A stretch of DNA of 64,000 bases from Ectopseudomonas chengduensis (GCF_900102635.1 NZ_FMZQ01000005.1:124001-188000), one strand, 5' to 3'. Numbered from the stretch's first letter, positions 1-9,188 are shown. Notes: generated from the letters alone by a model not told the origin. Translations and numbers: made by a program.

Positions 1-1839
1 CATGCTCTCGGGCACAAGGTCAAACCGGTGCTGATCGGACCACTGACTTACTTGTGGCTGGGCAAGGTCAAGGGAGGCGACTTCGACAAGCTGGAGCTGC
101 TCGAAAGTCTGCTGCCGGTCTATGGCGAGATCTTCCAGCGTCTGGCCGCGCAGGGCGTGGAATGGGTGCAGATCGACGAGCCGATTTTGGTGCTGGATTT
201 GCCGCAAGAGTGGAAGAACGCTTTCGAGCGCGCCTACAACCTGATCCAGCGCGAGCCGTGCAAGAAGCTGATCGCCACCTACTTTGGCGGCCTGGAAGAC
301 AACCTCGGTCTGGCCGCCAACCTGCCTGTAGATGGCCTGCATATCGACCTGGTACGTGCGCCGGAGCAGTACCCGACCATTCTCGACCGTCTGCCGGCTT
401 ATAAAGTGTTGTCGCTGGGCGTGGTCAACGGGCGCAACGTCTGGCGCTGCGATCTGGAGAAAGCCCTTGAGGTGCTGCGCCACGCTCACGAGCGTTTGGG
501 CGACCGGCTGTGGGTCGCGCCGTCCTGCTCGCTGCTGCACAGCCCGGTGGACCTGATGCGCGAAGACCAGCTCGATGCCGAGCTGAAAGGCTGGCTGGCT
601 TTTGCCGTGCAGAAATGTCAGGAGGTCGCATTGCTCGGTAAGGCCCTGGAGGTGCCGGAAGACGCTTCTGTGCATGCCGCCTTGCAAGCGAGCCGCTCAG
701 TACAGGCTGCTCGTGCGGCTTCAGGGCGTATTCACAAACCCGAGGTGCAGGCCCGTCTGGCGGCGATTCGTCCGCGTCATGCCCAGCGCCAGTCGGCGTT
801 CGCCGAGCGCATCGAACAACAGCGTGAGTGCCTGCAACTGCCATTGTTGCCGACCACGACGATAGGCTCCTTCCCGCAGACCTCGGCCATCCGTCTGGCG
901 CGGCAGTCGTTCAAGCAAGGCAAGCTGAGTGCGGCCGAATACACCGAGGTCATGCAGAGTGAAATTCGCCAGGCGGTACAGGTGCAGGAGCGCCTGGGGC
1001 TGGACGTGCTGGTGCATGGCGAGGCCGAGCGCAACGATATGGTCGAGTACTTTGCCGAACAACTCGATGGCTATGCCTTCACCCGCTTCGGCTGGGTGCA
1101 GAGTTACGGCTCACGTTGCGTCAAACCGGCGGTGATCGTTGGCGACCTGAGCCGACCCAAGGCCATGACGGTGGAATGGATCAAGTACGCCCAGGGTCTG
1201 ACCGACAAGGTGATGAAGGGCATGCTGACCGGCCCGGTGACCATGCTGATGTGGTCGTTCCCGCGCGAGGACGTGTCACGTGAAGTGCAGGCGCAGCAAC
1301 TGGCGCTGGCGATTCGCGATGAGGTGGTGGACCTGGAAGCGGTGGGCATCAAGATCATCCAGATCGACGAGGCGGCGTTCCGTGAAGGGCTTCCACTGCG
1401 TAAGTCCGCTTGGCAACACTACCTGGACTGGGCCACCGAGGCCTTCCGCCTCACCGCCAGCGGCGTGCGTGACGACACGCAGATTCACACCCACATGTGC
1501 TACAGCGAGTTCAACGATGTGATCGAGTCCATCGCGGCGATGGATGCCGACGTGATCACCATCGAGACCTCGCGTTCGGACATGGAGCTGTTGGCAGCGT
1601 TCGAGAAGTTCGCTTACCCGAACGACATCGGCCCCGGCGTGTATGACATCCACTCGCCACGGGTGCCGGACAGCGCCGAGATGGTCGGGTTGTTGCGCAA
1701 GGCGGCGCGGCGTATCCCGCTCGAACGCCTGTGGGTCAACCCCGATTGCGGCCTGAAAACCCGCGCCTGGCCGGAAACCGAGGCGGCGTTGGTGAACATG
1801 GTGGCCGCCGCCAGGCAGTTGCGCGCCGAGCTGGCCTGA
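1..1839 (+). CDS. metE: Cobalamin-independent methionine synthase MetE, 5' end outside window
   Basis: 5-methyltetrahydropteroyltriglutamate--homocysteine methyltransferase makes methionine by moving a methyl group from folate to homocysteine without B12; it is cytosolic. The frame is open from base 1, so the start lies upstream. 612 residues are visible against about 750-770 in the family, so roughly the first 150 are missing. The C-terminal catalytic barrel is complete: it begins near [15 protein letters not shown], and it has the zinc-site segments HTHMCYSEF (His and Cys ligands) and [11 protein letters not shown] (the late Cys ligand). The homocysteine-side segment [16 protein letters not shown] is also present. 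The gene is followed at 1866 by a short perfect palindrome. I see no frameshift or lost catalytic residue. Confidence 0.96.
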   Translation, partial: HALGHKVKPVLIGPLTYLWLGKVKGGDFDKLELLESLLPVYGEIFQRLAAQGVEWVQIDEPILVLDLPQEWKNAFERAYNLIQREPCKKLIATYFGGLEDNLGLAANLPVDGLHIDLVRAPEQYPTILDRLPAYKVLSLGVVNGRNVWRCDLEKALEVLRHAHERLGDRLWVAPSCSLLHSPVDLMREDQLDAELKGWLAFAVQKCQEVALLGKALEVPEDASVHAALQASRSVQAARAASGRIHKPEVQARLAAIRPRHAQRQSAFAERIEQQRECLQLPLLPTTTIGSFPQTSAIRLARQSFKQGKLSAAEYTEVMQSEIRQAVQVQERLGLDVLVHGEAERNDMVEYFAEQLDGYAFTRFGWVQSYGSRCVKPAVIVGDLSRPKAMTVEWIKYAQGLTDKVMKGMLTGPVTMLMWSFPREDVSREVQAQQLALAIRDEVVDLEAVGIKIIQIDEAAFREGLPLRKSAWQHYLDWATEAFRLTASGVRDDTQIHTHMCYSEFNDVIESIAAMDADVITIETSRSDMELLAAFEKFAYPNDIGPGVYDIHSPRVPDSAEMVGLLRKAARRIPLERLWVNPDCGLKTRAWPETEAALVNMVAAARQLRAELA

Positions 1840-1865
1840 TTCCCCGGCAGTGGTCGCGGCTGAAG

Positions 1866-1891
1866 CCCCTCCTACGGATAGGTAGGAGGGG
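1866..1891. repeat. Short perfect palindrome (possible terminator) after metE
   Basis: Ten-base arms CCCCTCCTAC and GTAGGAGGGG around a 6-base loop, about 27 bases after the metE stop. There is no T tract, so it may be a REP-like unit or a weak terminator. An imperfect relative (CCCCTCTACT...AGTAGGAGGGG) lies at 18787-18810. Confidence 0.6.
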
Positions 1892-2040
1892 CGCTCGCGA
1901 CGCTCTGGATCGCACTTCTGGTCACCGTCTGGGCAACCGTTCGTCCCCCTTCATCAAACTGTCACGCTTGTGTGGCAGCGCCGTCGAACGACTTTCATCA
2001 GAATCGCGTTTCAGTGGGGTTCTGCGTTTCTGGTGTTTTC

Positions 2041-3030
2041 ATGCGTGCATTCATTTTCCTGGCCGCTTTGCTGTGCGGTCTGCAGGCTTTTGCAGCCAAT
2101 CATTGCGACTTGTCCGAGCCGACTCGCTATGTGGATGTCGGTGAGGTGCGTCTGGCTTATCAAAGCATCGGCAGTGAGCGCGACCCGGCGCTGCTGCTGG
2201 TGATGGGGCTGGGCGGACAGTTGATCCACTGGCCTGACGAGGTGGTCGAACGCCTGTGTCAGCAGGGCTTTCGCGTCGTGCGCTTCGACAATCGCGATGT
2301 CGGGCTGAGCACGTGGCGGCGGCCGGCGCCGAGCATCAACCTGCCTTACGAGGTACTGCGCTATCGCCTGGGCCTTTCGCTCGGCGCGCCTTATCACCTG
2401 CGCGACATGGCGGGCGATGCCCTGGGGTTGATGGATCGTCTGGGCGTCGACAACTTCCATGTACTGGGTGCGAGCATGGGCGGCATGATCGCCCAGCACC
2501 TGGCCGATCTGGCGCCGCAGCGCGTTCTCAGTCTGACGCTGGTGATGACCAGCTCGGGTGCTCAAGGACTGCCTGCACCCAGCGATGCGCTGGTGGCGCT
2601 GCTGGCAAGGCGCGAGGCGGGGAGTCGCGAGGCCGCTCTGCAGCAGCAGGCAGACTTGCTGGCGGCCCTCGGTAGCCCGTCGGTGCATGATGATCGTGCC
2701 TTGCTCTTGCATCAGGCTGAACAGGCCTATGACCGCGCCTTCAATCCCGAAGGCGTGCAGCGTCAGCTGCTGGCGATTCTTGCCGAGTCGAGTCGGGTCG
2801 AGTTGCTCAATCGCCTGAACGTGCCGACGCTGGTGGTGCACGGCACGGCCGACCCGCTATTGCCGGTAATGCATGGGGTACACGTGGCTGCGCATATCAA
2901 GGGCTCCGAACTCAAGTTGATTCCGGGCCTGGCGCATCGCTTTCAGGATGCCTTCAAGGAGCCTTTGCTGGCCGCAGTGCTGCCGCATCTCGCGGCGCAT
3001 CGGGGGGATTTGGGCTTGGCGCGTCTGTAG
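2041..3030 (+). CDS. Secreted alpha/beta-fold hydrolase
   Basis: Alpha/beta hydrolase of 329 aa, probably periplasmic or exported. The first 19 residues (MRAFIFLAALLCGLQAFAA) form a clear signal peptide, which is why I start at ATG 2041 and not at the in-frame GTG at 1972. The core fold has the oxyanion-loop segment VMGLGGQ, the nucleophile elbow GASMGG (Ser near residue 145), the acid in HGTADPLLP and the catalytic His in GLAHRF near the C-terminus, so the triad is intact. It resembles the esterase/epoxide-hydrolase-like proteins annotated only as alpha/beta hydrolase; the substrate cannot be read from sequence. It stands alone between metE and the convergent small gene at 3041. Confidence 0.85.
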   Translation: MRAFIFLAALLCGLQAFAANHCDLSEPTRYVDVGEVRLAYQSIGSERDPALLLVMGLGGQLIHWPDEVVERLCQQGFRVVRFDNRDVGLSTWRRPAPSINLPYEVLRYRLGLSLGAPYHLRDMAGDALGLMDRLGVDNFHVLGASMGGMIAQHLADLAPQRVLSLTLVMTSSGAQGLPAPSDALVALLARREAGSREAALQQQADLLAALGSPSVHDDRALLLHQAEQAYDRAFNPEGVQRQLLAILAESSRVELLNRLNVPTLVVHGTADPLLPVMHGVHVAAHIKGSELKLIPGLAHRFQDAFKEPLLAAVLPHLAAHRGDLGLARL

Positions 3031-3040
3031 GTGGGAGCGC

Positions 3041-3301
3041 TCAAAGCTCCTGATTGTGCTTGATCGCTTCGCGGCGCTGCAGGTTGTCGATGTGCTCGCT
3101 GCTATGACGCATCAGCTTGTCGGCCATGACCATGCGCTCGATATAGCGCACGATGCTCTGTTCGGCGTCGTGACGGGAGAGGTAGGGGCCCTCCAGCGTG
3201 CCTTCGCGAGTGGCGAAGAAATACTGGCCGTTGACGGCGCTGACGCGTGAGCTGCGGTAATGCGTGCCCGGTTGGGGGTCGACGGTGCGTTGGCCGAACA
3301 T
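3041..3301 (-). CDS. Small conserved protein, DUF6316-like
   Basis: Predicted 86-aa soluble protein. The motif FFATREGTLEGPYLSRHDAE, followed by a helical tail (IVRYIERM...HSSEHIDNLQRR), matches the kind of small uncharacterised protein common in Pseudomonas that I associate with DUF6316; that name is from memory. I start at the ATG at 3301 (MFGQRTVDPQPG) because GGAG lies 8 bases upstream of it. An in-frame upstream start at 3352 would add 17 residues without a better ribosome site. There is no signal peptide or membrane segment. It converges on the hydrolase gene with an 11-base gap. Function unknown. Confidence 0.7.
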   Translation of the reverse strand: MFGQRTVDPQPGTHYRSSRVSAVNGQYFFATREGTLEGPYLSRHDAEQSIVRYIERMVMADKLMRHSSEHIDNLQRREAIKHNQEL

Positions 3302-3352
3302 GGCGGGGACTCCATCTGCAGGTGCTGGATAACCTGAGTTTACTGTGGCCAA

Positions 3353-3579
3353 TGCGACCTGCTTGGCAAAACGACAGATGGTAGATTTTGGCGGCTTGTT
3401 AGAGGCTTTTAGCGGATTTTATGGATTATTGGCGCCGATCGGCTGGCGTTTCTGGGTTGCCGATCAGTACAGTTTCGCTCGGCAACTGGGCTGAACTGTT
3501 GCTGTGTCGGTGTGGTGGCCTCTCCTAGAATGCTCTGCTGCGGTCGACATGCTCTGTTGGCCGCCTGCCAGAGGTTGCC
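3353..3579. other. Intergenic region upstream of the permease
   Basis: A divergent spacer of about 230 bases, visibly AT-richer than its neighbours. A TAGAAT hexamer near 3528 could be a -10 element for the permease, but I found no matching -35 at normal spacing. No gene is visible. Confidence 0.4.
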
Positions 3580-4530
3580 ATGCACATTTCTTCCGGCCGT
3601 TGGATGTACGGTCTGCTGCTGGCCCTGATCACTTCGGTGCTTTGGGGCATCCTGCCAATCAAGCTGAAAGAAGTTCTCCTGGTCATGGATCCGGTCACGG
3701 TCACCTGGTATCGCCTGGCCGTAGCCGGCTCTCTGCTGTTTGCCTACCTCGCTGCGAGCCGTCGGTTGCCGCGTTTTCGTCCGCTCGGGCGCAAGGGCGG
3801 TTGGCTGCTGGCGCTGGCCATCGGCGGGCTGACGGCCAACTACGTGTTGTATCTGGTGGGGCTCAATCTACTCAGTCCCGGGACCACGCAACTGGTGATC
3901 CAGGTCGCGCCGATCCTGCTGCTAATCAGCAGCCTGTTCATCTTTCGCGAACGTTTCAGCCTGGGCCAGGCGATTGGCCTGATGGTGATGCTGCTGGGCT
4001 TCGGCCTGTTCTTCAATCAGCGCCTGGGTGAGCTGCTGACCTCTCTGACCACCTATACCACCGGGGTGCTGACCGTGCTGGCGGCTGCTTTCGTCTGGAC
4101 CTTCTACGGCCTGGCGCAGAAGCAACTGTTGACCCTGTGGAGTTCGGTGCAGGTGATGATGGTCATCTACCTGGCCTGCGCGCTGTTGCTGACGCCCTGG
4201 GCGCAGCCGCTGCAAGCGCTGCAACTGAGCCCGCTGCAAGGTTGGCTGCTGCTGGCCTGCTGCCTGAATACCCTGGTCGCCTACGGCGCTTTCGCCGAGG
4301 CACTGGCGCATTGGGAGGCTTCACGGGTCAGCGCGACCCTGGCGCTGACACCGCTGGTGACCTTCGTCTCCGTGGCCCTGGCTTCGAGCTGGTGGCCGGA
4401 TCACGTGCTACCTGAGCAGGTCAACTGGATCGCCTACGCAGGCGCGGTGGTCGTCGTGCTCGGTTCGGCACTGACCGCGCTTGGCCCATCGCTGTTGGCC
4501 GCTTGGCGGACGCGCAGGCCAGGGCGTTAA
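3580..4530 (+). CDS. EamA/DMT-family inner-membrane transporter
   Basis: Permease of 316 aa with about ten hydrophobic helices arranged as two EamA repeats (roughly residues 8-145 and 158-300), the usual size for drug/metabolite transporters. The first helix has the typical SVLWGILPIKLKEVL pattern, and the second repeat opens with AAAFVWTFYGLAQK. Substrate unknown; relatives export amino acids or other metabolites. Its stop overlaps the stop of the convergent Lrp-type gene by two bases, so the two genes share a 3' boundary. The pairing with an Lrp regulator and an amino-acid catabolic enzyme makes an amino-acid-related substrate plausible, but that is inference. Confidence 0.88.
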   Translation: MHISSGRWMYGLLLALITSVLWGILPIKLKEVLLVMDPVTVTWYRLAVAGSLLFAYLAASRRLPRFRPLGRKGGWLLALAIGGLTANYVLYLVGLNLLSPGTTQLVIQVAPILLLISSLFIFRERFSLGQAIGLMVMLLGFGLFFNQRLGELLTSLTTYTTGVLTVLAAAFVWTFYGLAQKQLLTLWSSVQVMMVIYLACALLLTPWAQPLQALQLSPLQGWLLLACCLNTLVAYGAFAEALAHWEASRVSATLALTPLVTFVSVALASSWWPDHVLPEQVNWIAYAGAVVVVLGSALTALGPSLLAAWRTRRPGR

Positions 4531-4994
4531 TCCAGCGGCAGCTCGGTGGTGCGTTTGACCTCGCTCATGGCGATATGTGAGTGCGCCTCGTGCACATGCG
4601 GGCGCTGCAGCAGGTGGTCGCGCAGGAAACGCTCGTAATCGGCGATGTCCTTGGCCACCACCTTGAGCAGGTAGTCCGAACCGCCGGCCATGCTGTAGCA
4701 CTCCAGTACCTGCGGGTAGCCGACCACAGCTTGCTCGAACTCATCCAGATTGCCGCGGCCGTGTGCCGACAGCTTGATGTCGACGAACACCGTGATGCCG
4801 AAGCCCAGGCGCTTATGGTTGAGCAGGGCGACCTTGCGTTCGATCAATCCCTCTTCCTGCATGCGGTTGATCCGTCGCCAGCAGGGCGATTGCGACAGCT
4901 CGACTTTCTCGGCTACCTCGGCGGCAGAGAGGTCGGCATCGTGTTGCAGCAGGCGGAGAATCCGCCGGTCGATGGGGCTGAGCTTGTCCTGCAT
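4527..4994 (-). CDS. Lrp/AsnC-family transcriptional regulator
   Basis: 155-aa regulator with the standard two-domain layout: an N-terminal winged helix-turn-helix (LSPIDRRILRLLQHDADLSA, then VELSQSPCWRRINRMQEEGLI) and a C-terminal RAM/AsnC ligand-binding domain (residues about 65-150). The ATG at 4994 is preceded by GGAA at suitable spacing; an in-frame TTG at 5006 is less likely. It is divergent from the indolepyruvate oxidoreductase gene across about 200 bases, an arrangement typical of an Lrp regulator that controls the adjacent amino-acid catabolic gene. It is therefore probably a local activator responding to aromatic or branched amino acids (inference from context). Confidence 0.9.
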   Translation of the reverse strand: MQDKLSPIDRRILRLLQHDADLSAAEVAEKVELSQSPCWRRINRMQEEGLIERKVALLNHKRLGFGITVFVDIKLSAHGRGNLDEFEQAVVGYPQVLECYSMAGGSDYLLKVVAKDIADYERFLRDHLLQRPHVHEAHSHIAMSEVKRTTELPLD

Positions 4995-5082
4995 GATTGT
5001 TTCCAATTTATTGTGATTGTTGGAAGGATCATGCGAAGTATTGCCTTTGCTACTGGAAAATAGAAAGAAAAAAGCGGAACCC

Positions 5083-5129
5083 TCCGGTCATGCTTTAGGC
5101 AAATCCGTCGCAGCGATCCTGTGACCGGA
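5083..5129. promoter_or_regulatory. Inverted repeat in the lrp-ior divergent spacer
   Basis: An 8-base perfect inverted repeat, TCCGGTCA (5083-5090) and TGACCGGA (5122-5129), with centres about 39 bases apart, lies between the divergent regulator and oxidoreductase genes. It may be an operator for the adjacent Lrp protein or an mRNA leader hairpin; sequence alone does not decide. Confidence 0.35.
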
Positions 5130-5192
5130 CTCAACGGAGCGTGTCTACCGTCGCGCTCCCTGTGCTCGCCATAACAATAAAAGGAGCGCTCC

Positions 5193-8100
5193 ATGTCACT
5201 GGCCGAAATCCGCCTGGATGACAAATACCGCCTCGCCACGGGTCACTTCTATCTGACCGGCACTCAGGCGCTCACCCGCCTGCCCATGCTGCAGAAGCAG
5301 CGTGATGCCGCCTTCGGACTCAATACCGCCTGCTTCATCTCCGGCTATCGCGGCTCGCCCCTTGGCGGCCTGGACAAGAGCCTGTGGGACGCGCGCGAGT
5401 ACCTGAAGGAAAACCACATCCACTTCCAGCCCGGCGTCAACGAAGAGCTGGGCGCGACCGCGGTGTGGGGCAGCCAGCAGGCCAACCTGTTCCCCGGCGC
5501 CCGCTACGACGGCGTGTTCGCCATGTGGTACGGCAAGGGGCCGGGCGTCGACCGCAGTGGCGACGTGTTCAAGCACGGCAACTCGGCCGGCGTTTCCAAG
5601 CACGGCGGCGTATTGCTGCTGGCCGGTGACGATCATGGCTGCAAGTCCTCGACCATCGCCCACCAGAGCGAGCATGCGTTCATCGCCGCGTCGATCCCGG
5701 TGCTCAACCCGGCCAACGTCCAGGAAGTGCTGGACTACGGCATCATCGGCTGGGAGCTGTCGCGCTACAGCGGCTGCTGGGTAGCGCTGAAGACCATCGC
5801 CGAGAACGTCGACTCCTCGGCCGTGGTGGACGTCGATCCACTGCGTATCCAGATAAAGATCCCCGAGGATTTCCAACTGCCGGAAGACGGCGTGCACATC
5901 CGCTGGCCCGATCCGCCCCTGGCCCAGGAAAAGCGCCTCAACGTCTACAAGATCTACGCCGCGCGCGCCTTCGCCCTGGCCAACAACCTCAACCAGGTCA
6001 AGCTCGATTCGCCCAACCCGCGTCTGGGCATCATCACCACCGGCAAGTCCTACCTCGACGTGCGCCAGGCCCTGGATGACCTCGGCCTGGACGAAGCACT
6101 GTGCGCCAAGGTTGGCCTGCGCGTGCTCAAGGTCGGCATGAGCTGGCCGCTGGAGCCGGTGTCGGTGCACCAGTTCGCCGAAGGCCTGGACGAAATTCTG
6201 GTGGTGGAAGAGAAACGCAGCATCATCGAAGACCAGCTCACCGGCCAGCTCTATAACTGGCCAGTGGGCAAGCGCCCGCGCGTGGTCGGCGAGTTCGATG
6301 AACAGGGTAATTCGCTGCTGCCCAACTTGGGCGAATTGACTCCGGCGATGATCGCCCGGGTGATCGCCAAGCGCCTGGCGCCGATCTACAGCAGCCCGAC
6401 CATCGAAGAGCGCCTGGCCTTCCTCGATGCCAAGGAAAAGGCCCTGGCCGCGCCCAAGCACAAGACCGTGCGCACCCCGCATTTCTGCTCCGGCTGCCCG
6501 CACAACAGCTCGACCAAGGTGCCGGAAGGTAGTCGTGCCCTCGCCGGCATCGGCTGCCACTACATGACCCAGTGGATGGACCGCAGCACCGACACCTTCA
6601 CCCAGATGGGCGGCGAGGGTGCCACCTGGATCGGCCAGGCGCCGTTCACCGATACGCCGCACGTGTTCCAGAACCTCGGTGACGGCACCTACTTCCACTC
6701 CGGCCATCTGGCCCTGCGCGCGGCCGTGGCCGCCGGGGTCAATATCACCTACAAGATTCTCTACAACGATGCGGTGGCGATGACCGGCGGCCAGCCCATC
6801 GACGGCGAACTGCGTATCGACCAGCTCAGCCAGCAGGTGCATGCCGAGGGCGTCAAACGCATCGCCCTGGTCAGCGACGAGCCGGACAAGTACCCGACCC
6901 GCGCCACCTTCGCCCCGGGCGTCACCTTCCATCACCGTCGCGAGCTGGACGCCGTGCAGCGTGAGTTGCGCGAGGTAAAAGGTGTGTCGGTGATCCTCTA
7001 CGACCAGACCTGCGCCACCGAAAAACGTCGTCGGCGCAAGCGCGGCAAGATGGTCGATCCGGCCAAGCGCGCCTTCATCAACCCGGCCGTGTGCGAAGGC
7101 TGTGGCGACTGCAGCGTGAAATCCAACTGCCTGTCGGTGCTGCCGCTGGAAACCGAACTGGGGCGCAAGCGCGAGATCGACCAGAGTGCCTGCAACAAGG
7201 ACTTCAGCTGCCTGGAGGGCTTCTGCCCGAGTTTCGTCACCGTGCACGGCGGCAGCCTGCGCAAGCCCGAGGCCGTTGGCCTCGGTGCGCTGTTCATCGC
7301 CCTGCCGGAGCCGAAACAGCCGGCCCTGACTCGCCCCTGGAACATCCTTCTGCCCGGTGTTGGCGGTAGCGGTGTGACCACCGTTGGCGCGCTGCTGGGC
7401 ATGGCCGCGCATATCGAAGGCAAGGGCTGCACCGTGCTCGACCAGGCCGGCCTGGCGCAGAAGTTCGGCCCGGTGATCACCCACATCCGTATTGCCACGC
7501 GGCAGAGCGACATCTACGCGGTGCGCATCGCCGCCGGGGAAACCGACCTGCTGCTGGGTTGCGACCTGGTGGTGTCGTCCAGCGAAGAGGCGCTGGCCAA
7601 GCTCAACTACAAGATCGCCCATGCGGTGATCAACAGCCATGAGGCGGCCACTGCCGAGTTCACCCGCAACCCGGACGCCCAGGTGCCCGGCGCAGCCATG
7701 CGCGAGGCGATCAGCGAGGCGGTGGGCGAGGGCAAGACCCGCTTCGTCGACGCTACTCGCCTGGCCACTCGCCTGCTCGGCGATAGCATCGCCACCAACC
7801 TGTTCATGCTCGGCTATGCCTATCAGTTGGGCCTGGTGCCGGTATCGGCCGAAGCGCTGAACAAGGCCATCGAGCTCAACGGCGTGTCCGTTCAACTCAA
7901 CCAGCAGGCCTTCCTCTGGGGCCGTCGCGCCGCACATGATCTGGCTGCGGTGGAAAAACTCGCCGCGCCCAAGGTCGTCGAAGCGCCGCATTGCAGCACG
8001 CTGGAGGAAATCGTTGCCGACCGTGTGCAGCGTCTGACCGCCTACCAGAACGCGGCCTATGCCGAACGCTACCGTGAGCTGGTCGAGCACGTGCGCAAGG

Positions 8101-8660
8101 CCGATACCGATGCGCAGCAGCGCCTGAGCAAGGCCGTAGCTCGCTATTACTTCAAGCTCCTGGCCTACAAGGACGAGTACGAAGTGGCGCGGCTGTACAG
8201 CGATGCCACGTTCCGCAAGCAGCTCGAAGCGCAGTTCGAAGGCGACTACCAGTTGCAGTTCCACCTGGCGCCGAGCTGGCTGAGCAAGCCAGATGCGGTG
8301 ACTGGTGAGCCGTGCAAGCGCAGCTTCGGCCCCTGGATGCTCAAGGCGTTCGGCGTACTGGCGCGCTTCAAGTTCCTGCGTGGCAGCGTGCTCGATCCGT
8401 TCGGCCACAGTGCCGAGCGTCGCCTGGAGCGCGAGCTGATCGAGGAGTACGAAGCCAATGTGGCCTACCTGCTCGCCGAGCTCAACGCCGGTAACTACCG
8501 CACGGCGGTGGCGCTGGCCGAGATTCCCGAGCAGATCCGCGGCTACGGCCACGTCAAGGAAGCGGCACTGACCAAGGCGCGCGAGCAGGCGACGCAGCTC
8601 AAGGCACGCCTGACCGTCAGCGAGATCGCCGCTGTGCAGCTGTTCGAACCGGCTGCCTGA
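5193..8660 (+). CDS. Fused indolepyruvate ferredoxin oxidoreductase (alpha+gamma type)
   Basis: 1155-aa cytosolic 2-oxoacid:ferredoxin oxidoreductase that decarboxylates aryl-pyruvates (indolepyruvate, phenylpyruvate) to acyl-CoA in aromatic amino-acid breakdown. Domains in order: an N-terminal pyrimidine-binding region (FISGYRGSPLGGLDK), a TPP-binding region around residues 430-560 (CSGCPHNSS, GGEGATWIGQAP), a ferredoxin-like cysteine cluster near 633-680 (CEGCGDCSVKSNC, then CNKDFSCLEGFCP), a gamma-subunit domain from about 717 (PGVGGSGVTTVGALL), and a C-terminal DUF6537-type extension from about 950. AAAAGGAG precedes the ATG. Archaeal homologues are split into iorA and iorB; this single-chain form is common in proteobacteria. 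The adjacent dehydrogenase gene seems to have been lost (see 8734). Confidence 0.93.
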   Translation: MSLAEIRLDDKYRLATGHFYLTGTQALTRLPMLQKQRDAAFGLNTACFISGYRGSPLGGLDKSLWDAREYLKENHIHFQPGVNEELGATAVWGSQQANLFPGARYDGVFAMWYGKGPGVDRSGDVFKHGNSAGVSKHGGVLLLAGDDHGCKSSTIAHQSEHAFIAASIPVLNPANVQEVLDYGIIGWELSRYSGCWVALKTIAENVDSSAVVDVDPLRIQIKIPEDFQLPEDGVHIRWPDPPLAQEKRLNVYKIYAARAFALANNLNQVKLDSPNPRLGIITTGKSYLDVRQALDDLGLDEALCAKVGLRVLKVGMSWPLEPVSVHQFAEGLDEILVVEEKRSIIEDQLTGQLYNWPVGKRPRVVGEFDEQGNSLLPNLGELTPAMIARVIAKRLAPIYSSPTIEERLAFLDAKEKALAAPKHKTVRTPHFCSGCPHNSSTKVPEGSRALAGIGCHYMTQWMDRSTDTFTQMGGEGATWIGQAPFTDTPHVFQNLGDGTYFHSGHLALRAAVAAGVNITYKILYNDAVAMTGGQPIDGELRIDQLSQQVHAEGVKRIALVSDEPDKYPTRATFAPGVTFHHRRELDAVQRELREVKGVSVILYDQTCATEKRRRRKRGKMVDPAKRAFINPAVCEGCGDCSVKSNCLSVLPLETELGRKREIDQSACNKDFSCLEGFCPSFVTVHGGSLRKPEAVGLGALFIALPEPKQPALTRPWNILLPGVGGSGVTTVGALLGMAAHIEGKGCTVLDQAGLAQKFGPVITHIRIATRQSDIYAVRIAAGETDLLLGCDLVVSSSEEALAKLNYKIAHAVINSHEAATAEFTRNPDAQVPGAAMREAISEAVGEGKTRFVDATRLATRLLGDSIATNLFMLGYAYQLGLVPVSAEALNKAIELNGVSVQLNQQAFLWGRRAAHDLAAVEKLAAPKVVEAPHCSTLEEIVADRVQRLTAYQNAAYAERYRELVEHVRKADTDAQQRLSKAVARYYFKLLAYKDEYEVARLYSDATFRKQLEAQFEGDYQLQFHLAPSWLSKPDAVTGEPCKRSFGPWMLKAFGVLARFKFLRGSVLDPFGHSAERRLERELIEEYEANVAYLLAELNAGNYRTAVALAEIPEQIRGYGHVKEAALTKAREQATQLKARLTVSEIAAVQLFEPAA

Positions 8661-8684
8661 ACCTCAAACCCATCCCCTTTGCCA

Positions 8685-8716
8685 CCCTCTCCCGTGCGGG
8701 AGAGGGGCGGCTTTTT
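8685..8716 (+). terminator. Rho-independent terminator after the oxidoreductase gene
   Basis: Perfect 10-base stem CCCTCTCCCG/CGGGAGAGGG with a 2-base spacer, followed after a few bases by TTTTT. Confidence 0.75.
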
Positions 8717-8733
8717 ATATCCGAGGTAATCCG

Positions 8734-8859
8734 ATGTCCGTCTTCACTCACGTCGACTTCGATCAGCACGAACAGGTGGTCTCTCGATTCGACAAGCTCA
8801 AGAGAAATTACGAGAGCGTGGTGGCCATGGCCTGCGCCTTCCTATGGTTGCCCATGTAA
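8734..8859 (+). pseudogene. Chimeric remnant: dehydrogenase N-terminus joined to IS5-type transposase C-terminus
   Basis: A 41-codon reading frame with a good ribosome site (GAGGT). Residues 1-16 (MSVFTHVDFDQHEQVV) match my recollection of the start of the Leu/Phe/Val dehydrogenase family. From about residue 17 the sequence changes to SRFDKLKRNYESVVAMACAF..., which matches the C-terminus of IS5-family transposases (RFDKLxRNY). The junction is near 8778-8785. The simplest reading is that an IS5-like element inserted in the dehydrogenase gene, and that recombination then removed the rest of both genes. A dehydrogenase here would make functional sense beside the oxidoreductase. Both identities are from memory of the families. 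The fused peptide is unlikely to be functional. Confidence 0.7.
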
Positions 8860-8895
8860 AACGGCAGCAGGCCCTAGGAAGTGAGCGGTGGCGAC

Positions 8896-8924
8896 ATGAC
8901 AAATGCGCGTGTCGCCGCTAAGAT
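8896..8924 (+). promoter_or_regulatory. Candidate sigma-70 promoter for tRNA-Arg
   Basis: ATGACA and TAAGAT separated by exactly 17 bases, followed by a GC-rich discriminator about 29 bases before the tRNA, as expected for a stable RNA gene. Confidence 0.5.
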
Positions 8925-8952
8925 GCGGCCCGGCCGTTGCCAATACGGCCGT

Positions 8953-9027
8953 GTCCCCTTAGTTCAACGGATAGAATAAGCCCCTCCTAAGGGCTAGATG
9001 CTGGTTCGATTCCAGCAGGGGACGCCA
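8953..9027 (+). tRNA. tRNA-Arg (anticodon CCT)
   Basis: A full cloverleaf can be folded by eye. The acceptor arms are GTCCCCT and AGGGGAC, the anticodon loop is CTCCTAA with anticodon CCT (arginine, codon AGG), and the T arm is CTGGTTCGATTCCAG. The 3' CCA is encoded. The tRNA is the probable attachment site for the integrase that begins 162 bases downstream, since P4-type integrases commonly use tRNA 3' ends. Confidence 0.95.
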
Positions 9028-9070
9028 AATGATTGACTCTATCTGTCTATAGAAGTCTACGAATCCCAGT

Positions 9071-9099
9071 AAAGCCGGCCACTTGAGCCGGCTTTGTTG
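9071..9099 (+). terminator. Terminator between tRNA-Arg and integrase
   Basis: Perfect 9-base stem AAAGCCGGC/GCCGGCTTT with a 7-base loop, followed by GTTGT. The T tract is short, so moderate strength is expected. Confidence 0.65.
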
Positions 9100-9188
9100 T
9101 ATCCGGCTGTCTACTATTGTCTCTGTACATATCCACGTTTTAGGAAGACGTTTAGGGATACGCCGGTTCGATAAGGGTACGTATTCCT

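Noticed and set aside
5196..8552. Very long antisense frame opposite the indolepyruvate oxidoreductase gene
   Set aside because: High-GC shadow frame; its translation is His/Ala/Gly/Gln-rich with no motifs, while the sense strand encodes an unmistakable enzyme.
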